Part shown: positions 6,106-6,230 of the stretch, piece by piece
Numbering within the stretch: position 1 is the first letter of the stretch
How the letters are laid out: each line of letters begins with the position of its first letter
Assembly (NCBI GenBank): GCA_964603325.1
Contig: CAZRUH010000038.1
Coordinates: 1-6,230 of the forward strand
Length of the DNA stretch: 6,230 bases
Direction of reading: 5' to 3'
From: LSNR01 sp964603325
GTDB taxonomy: Bacteria > Patescibacteriota > Minisyncoccia > Moranbacterales > UBA9337
The notes under the pieces: generated by a model
Seen by the model: only the letters and a program-made list of their open reading frames with translations
What the model was told of the DNA's origin: nothing
Databases searched by the model: none
Translations under genes and position numbers: made by a program

Positions 6106-6131
6106 ATTACCATATTATATAATATGGTAAT
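6106..6131. repeat. Perfect 26-bp AT-rich palindrome
   Basis: Each half reads ATTACCATATTAT and the two halves are exact reverse complements with no spacer. It is followed on the plus strand by ATTTTGTTTTT, so it could form a weak intrinsic terminator in plus-strand RNA, although no plus-strand gene ends here. It lies about 46 bp upstream of the -35 box at 6055-6060, a position also suited to an operator for a dimeric regulator. Confidence 0.7.
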
Positions 6132-6225
6132 ATTTTGTTTTTAATTTCTTTCTTGTTTTTCTTATTTTCTTTTTATTTCTCTTTCTTTTCCTAATTCCAA
6201 TTACTCATAACTATTCCCAAGTCTC

Positions 6226-6230
6226 TGGTG
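6226..6230 (-). other. Possible 3' end (CACCA) of a tRNA-Leu gene crossing the right edge
   Basis: The final bases TGGTG equal the start of tRNA-Leu on the plus strand at 165-169 (complement of C72, discriminator A and CCA). The shared suffix extends to TCTGGTG. The tRNA body would lie outside the window, or in positions 1-101 if the ends join. Five to seven bases are thin evidence alone; their exact placement at the edge is what makes it notable. Confidence 0.35.

Noticed and set aside
6132..6200. C-terminus of an upstream minus-strand gene, from the purine-rich Lys/Arg-coding stretch
   Set aside because: Stops occur in all three minus frames near 6190-6215, and the open frame after them has no start codon or ribosome-binding site before the palindrome.

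Overview
The window is AT-rich. All three protein genes and all recognisable RNA genes lie on the minus strand, so the reading order runs from the right edge to the left. The standard genetic code fits: UGA is not used as a sense codon, and the proteins read through without breaks. The likely host is a member of the Candidate Phyla Radiation (Patescibacteria) with a small genome. This is an inference from three things: a baseplate-J-like single-pass membrane protein next to dnaG-rpoD, a divergent DnaG C-terminus, and a primary sigma factor with a long lysine-rich tail. No marker allows a finer placement.

From right to left: (1) 5998-6230 is a non-coding leader region with a perfect 26-bp palindrome and a good sigma70-type promoter. 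(2) 4201-5997 encodes a 598-residue membrane protein with one transmembrane segment and a probable baseplate-J-like extracytoplasmic part. (3) 2385-4154 is dnaG, the replication primase. (4) 881-2242 is rpoD, the primary sigma factor. Together dnaG and rpoD form the core of the macromolecular synthesis operon, which couples replication priming to transcription initiation. (5) A tRNA region at 1-720 holds tRNA-Asn(GUU) with its own promoter and terminator, then tRNA-Cys(GCA) with its own promoter, then a cluster of three sequences related to tRNA-Leu(UAA).

That cluster is the most unusual part. Only the middle copy (165-251) folds as a normal tRNA-Leu. The copies on either side (1-101 and 282-363) have the D-stem sequence replaced by the same 10-bp hairpin. 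The two hairpins differ by a compensatory G-C to A-U change and a G-U/G-C change, and their wobble pairs work only in minus-strand RNA. This suggests a structured element under selection rather than random decay. In addition, the last bases of the window (TGGTG) continue seamlessly into its first bases (CCCGGGG) as the 3' end of a tRNA-Leu. So either both ends lie in copies of the same repeat, or the sequence is a closed circle or a tandem unit.
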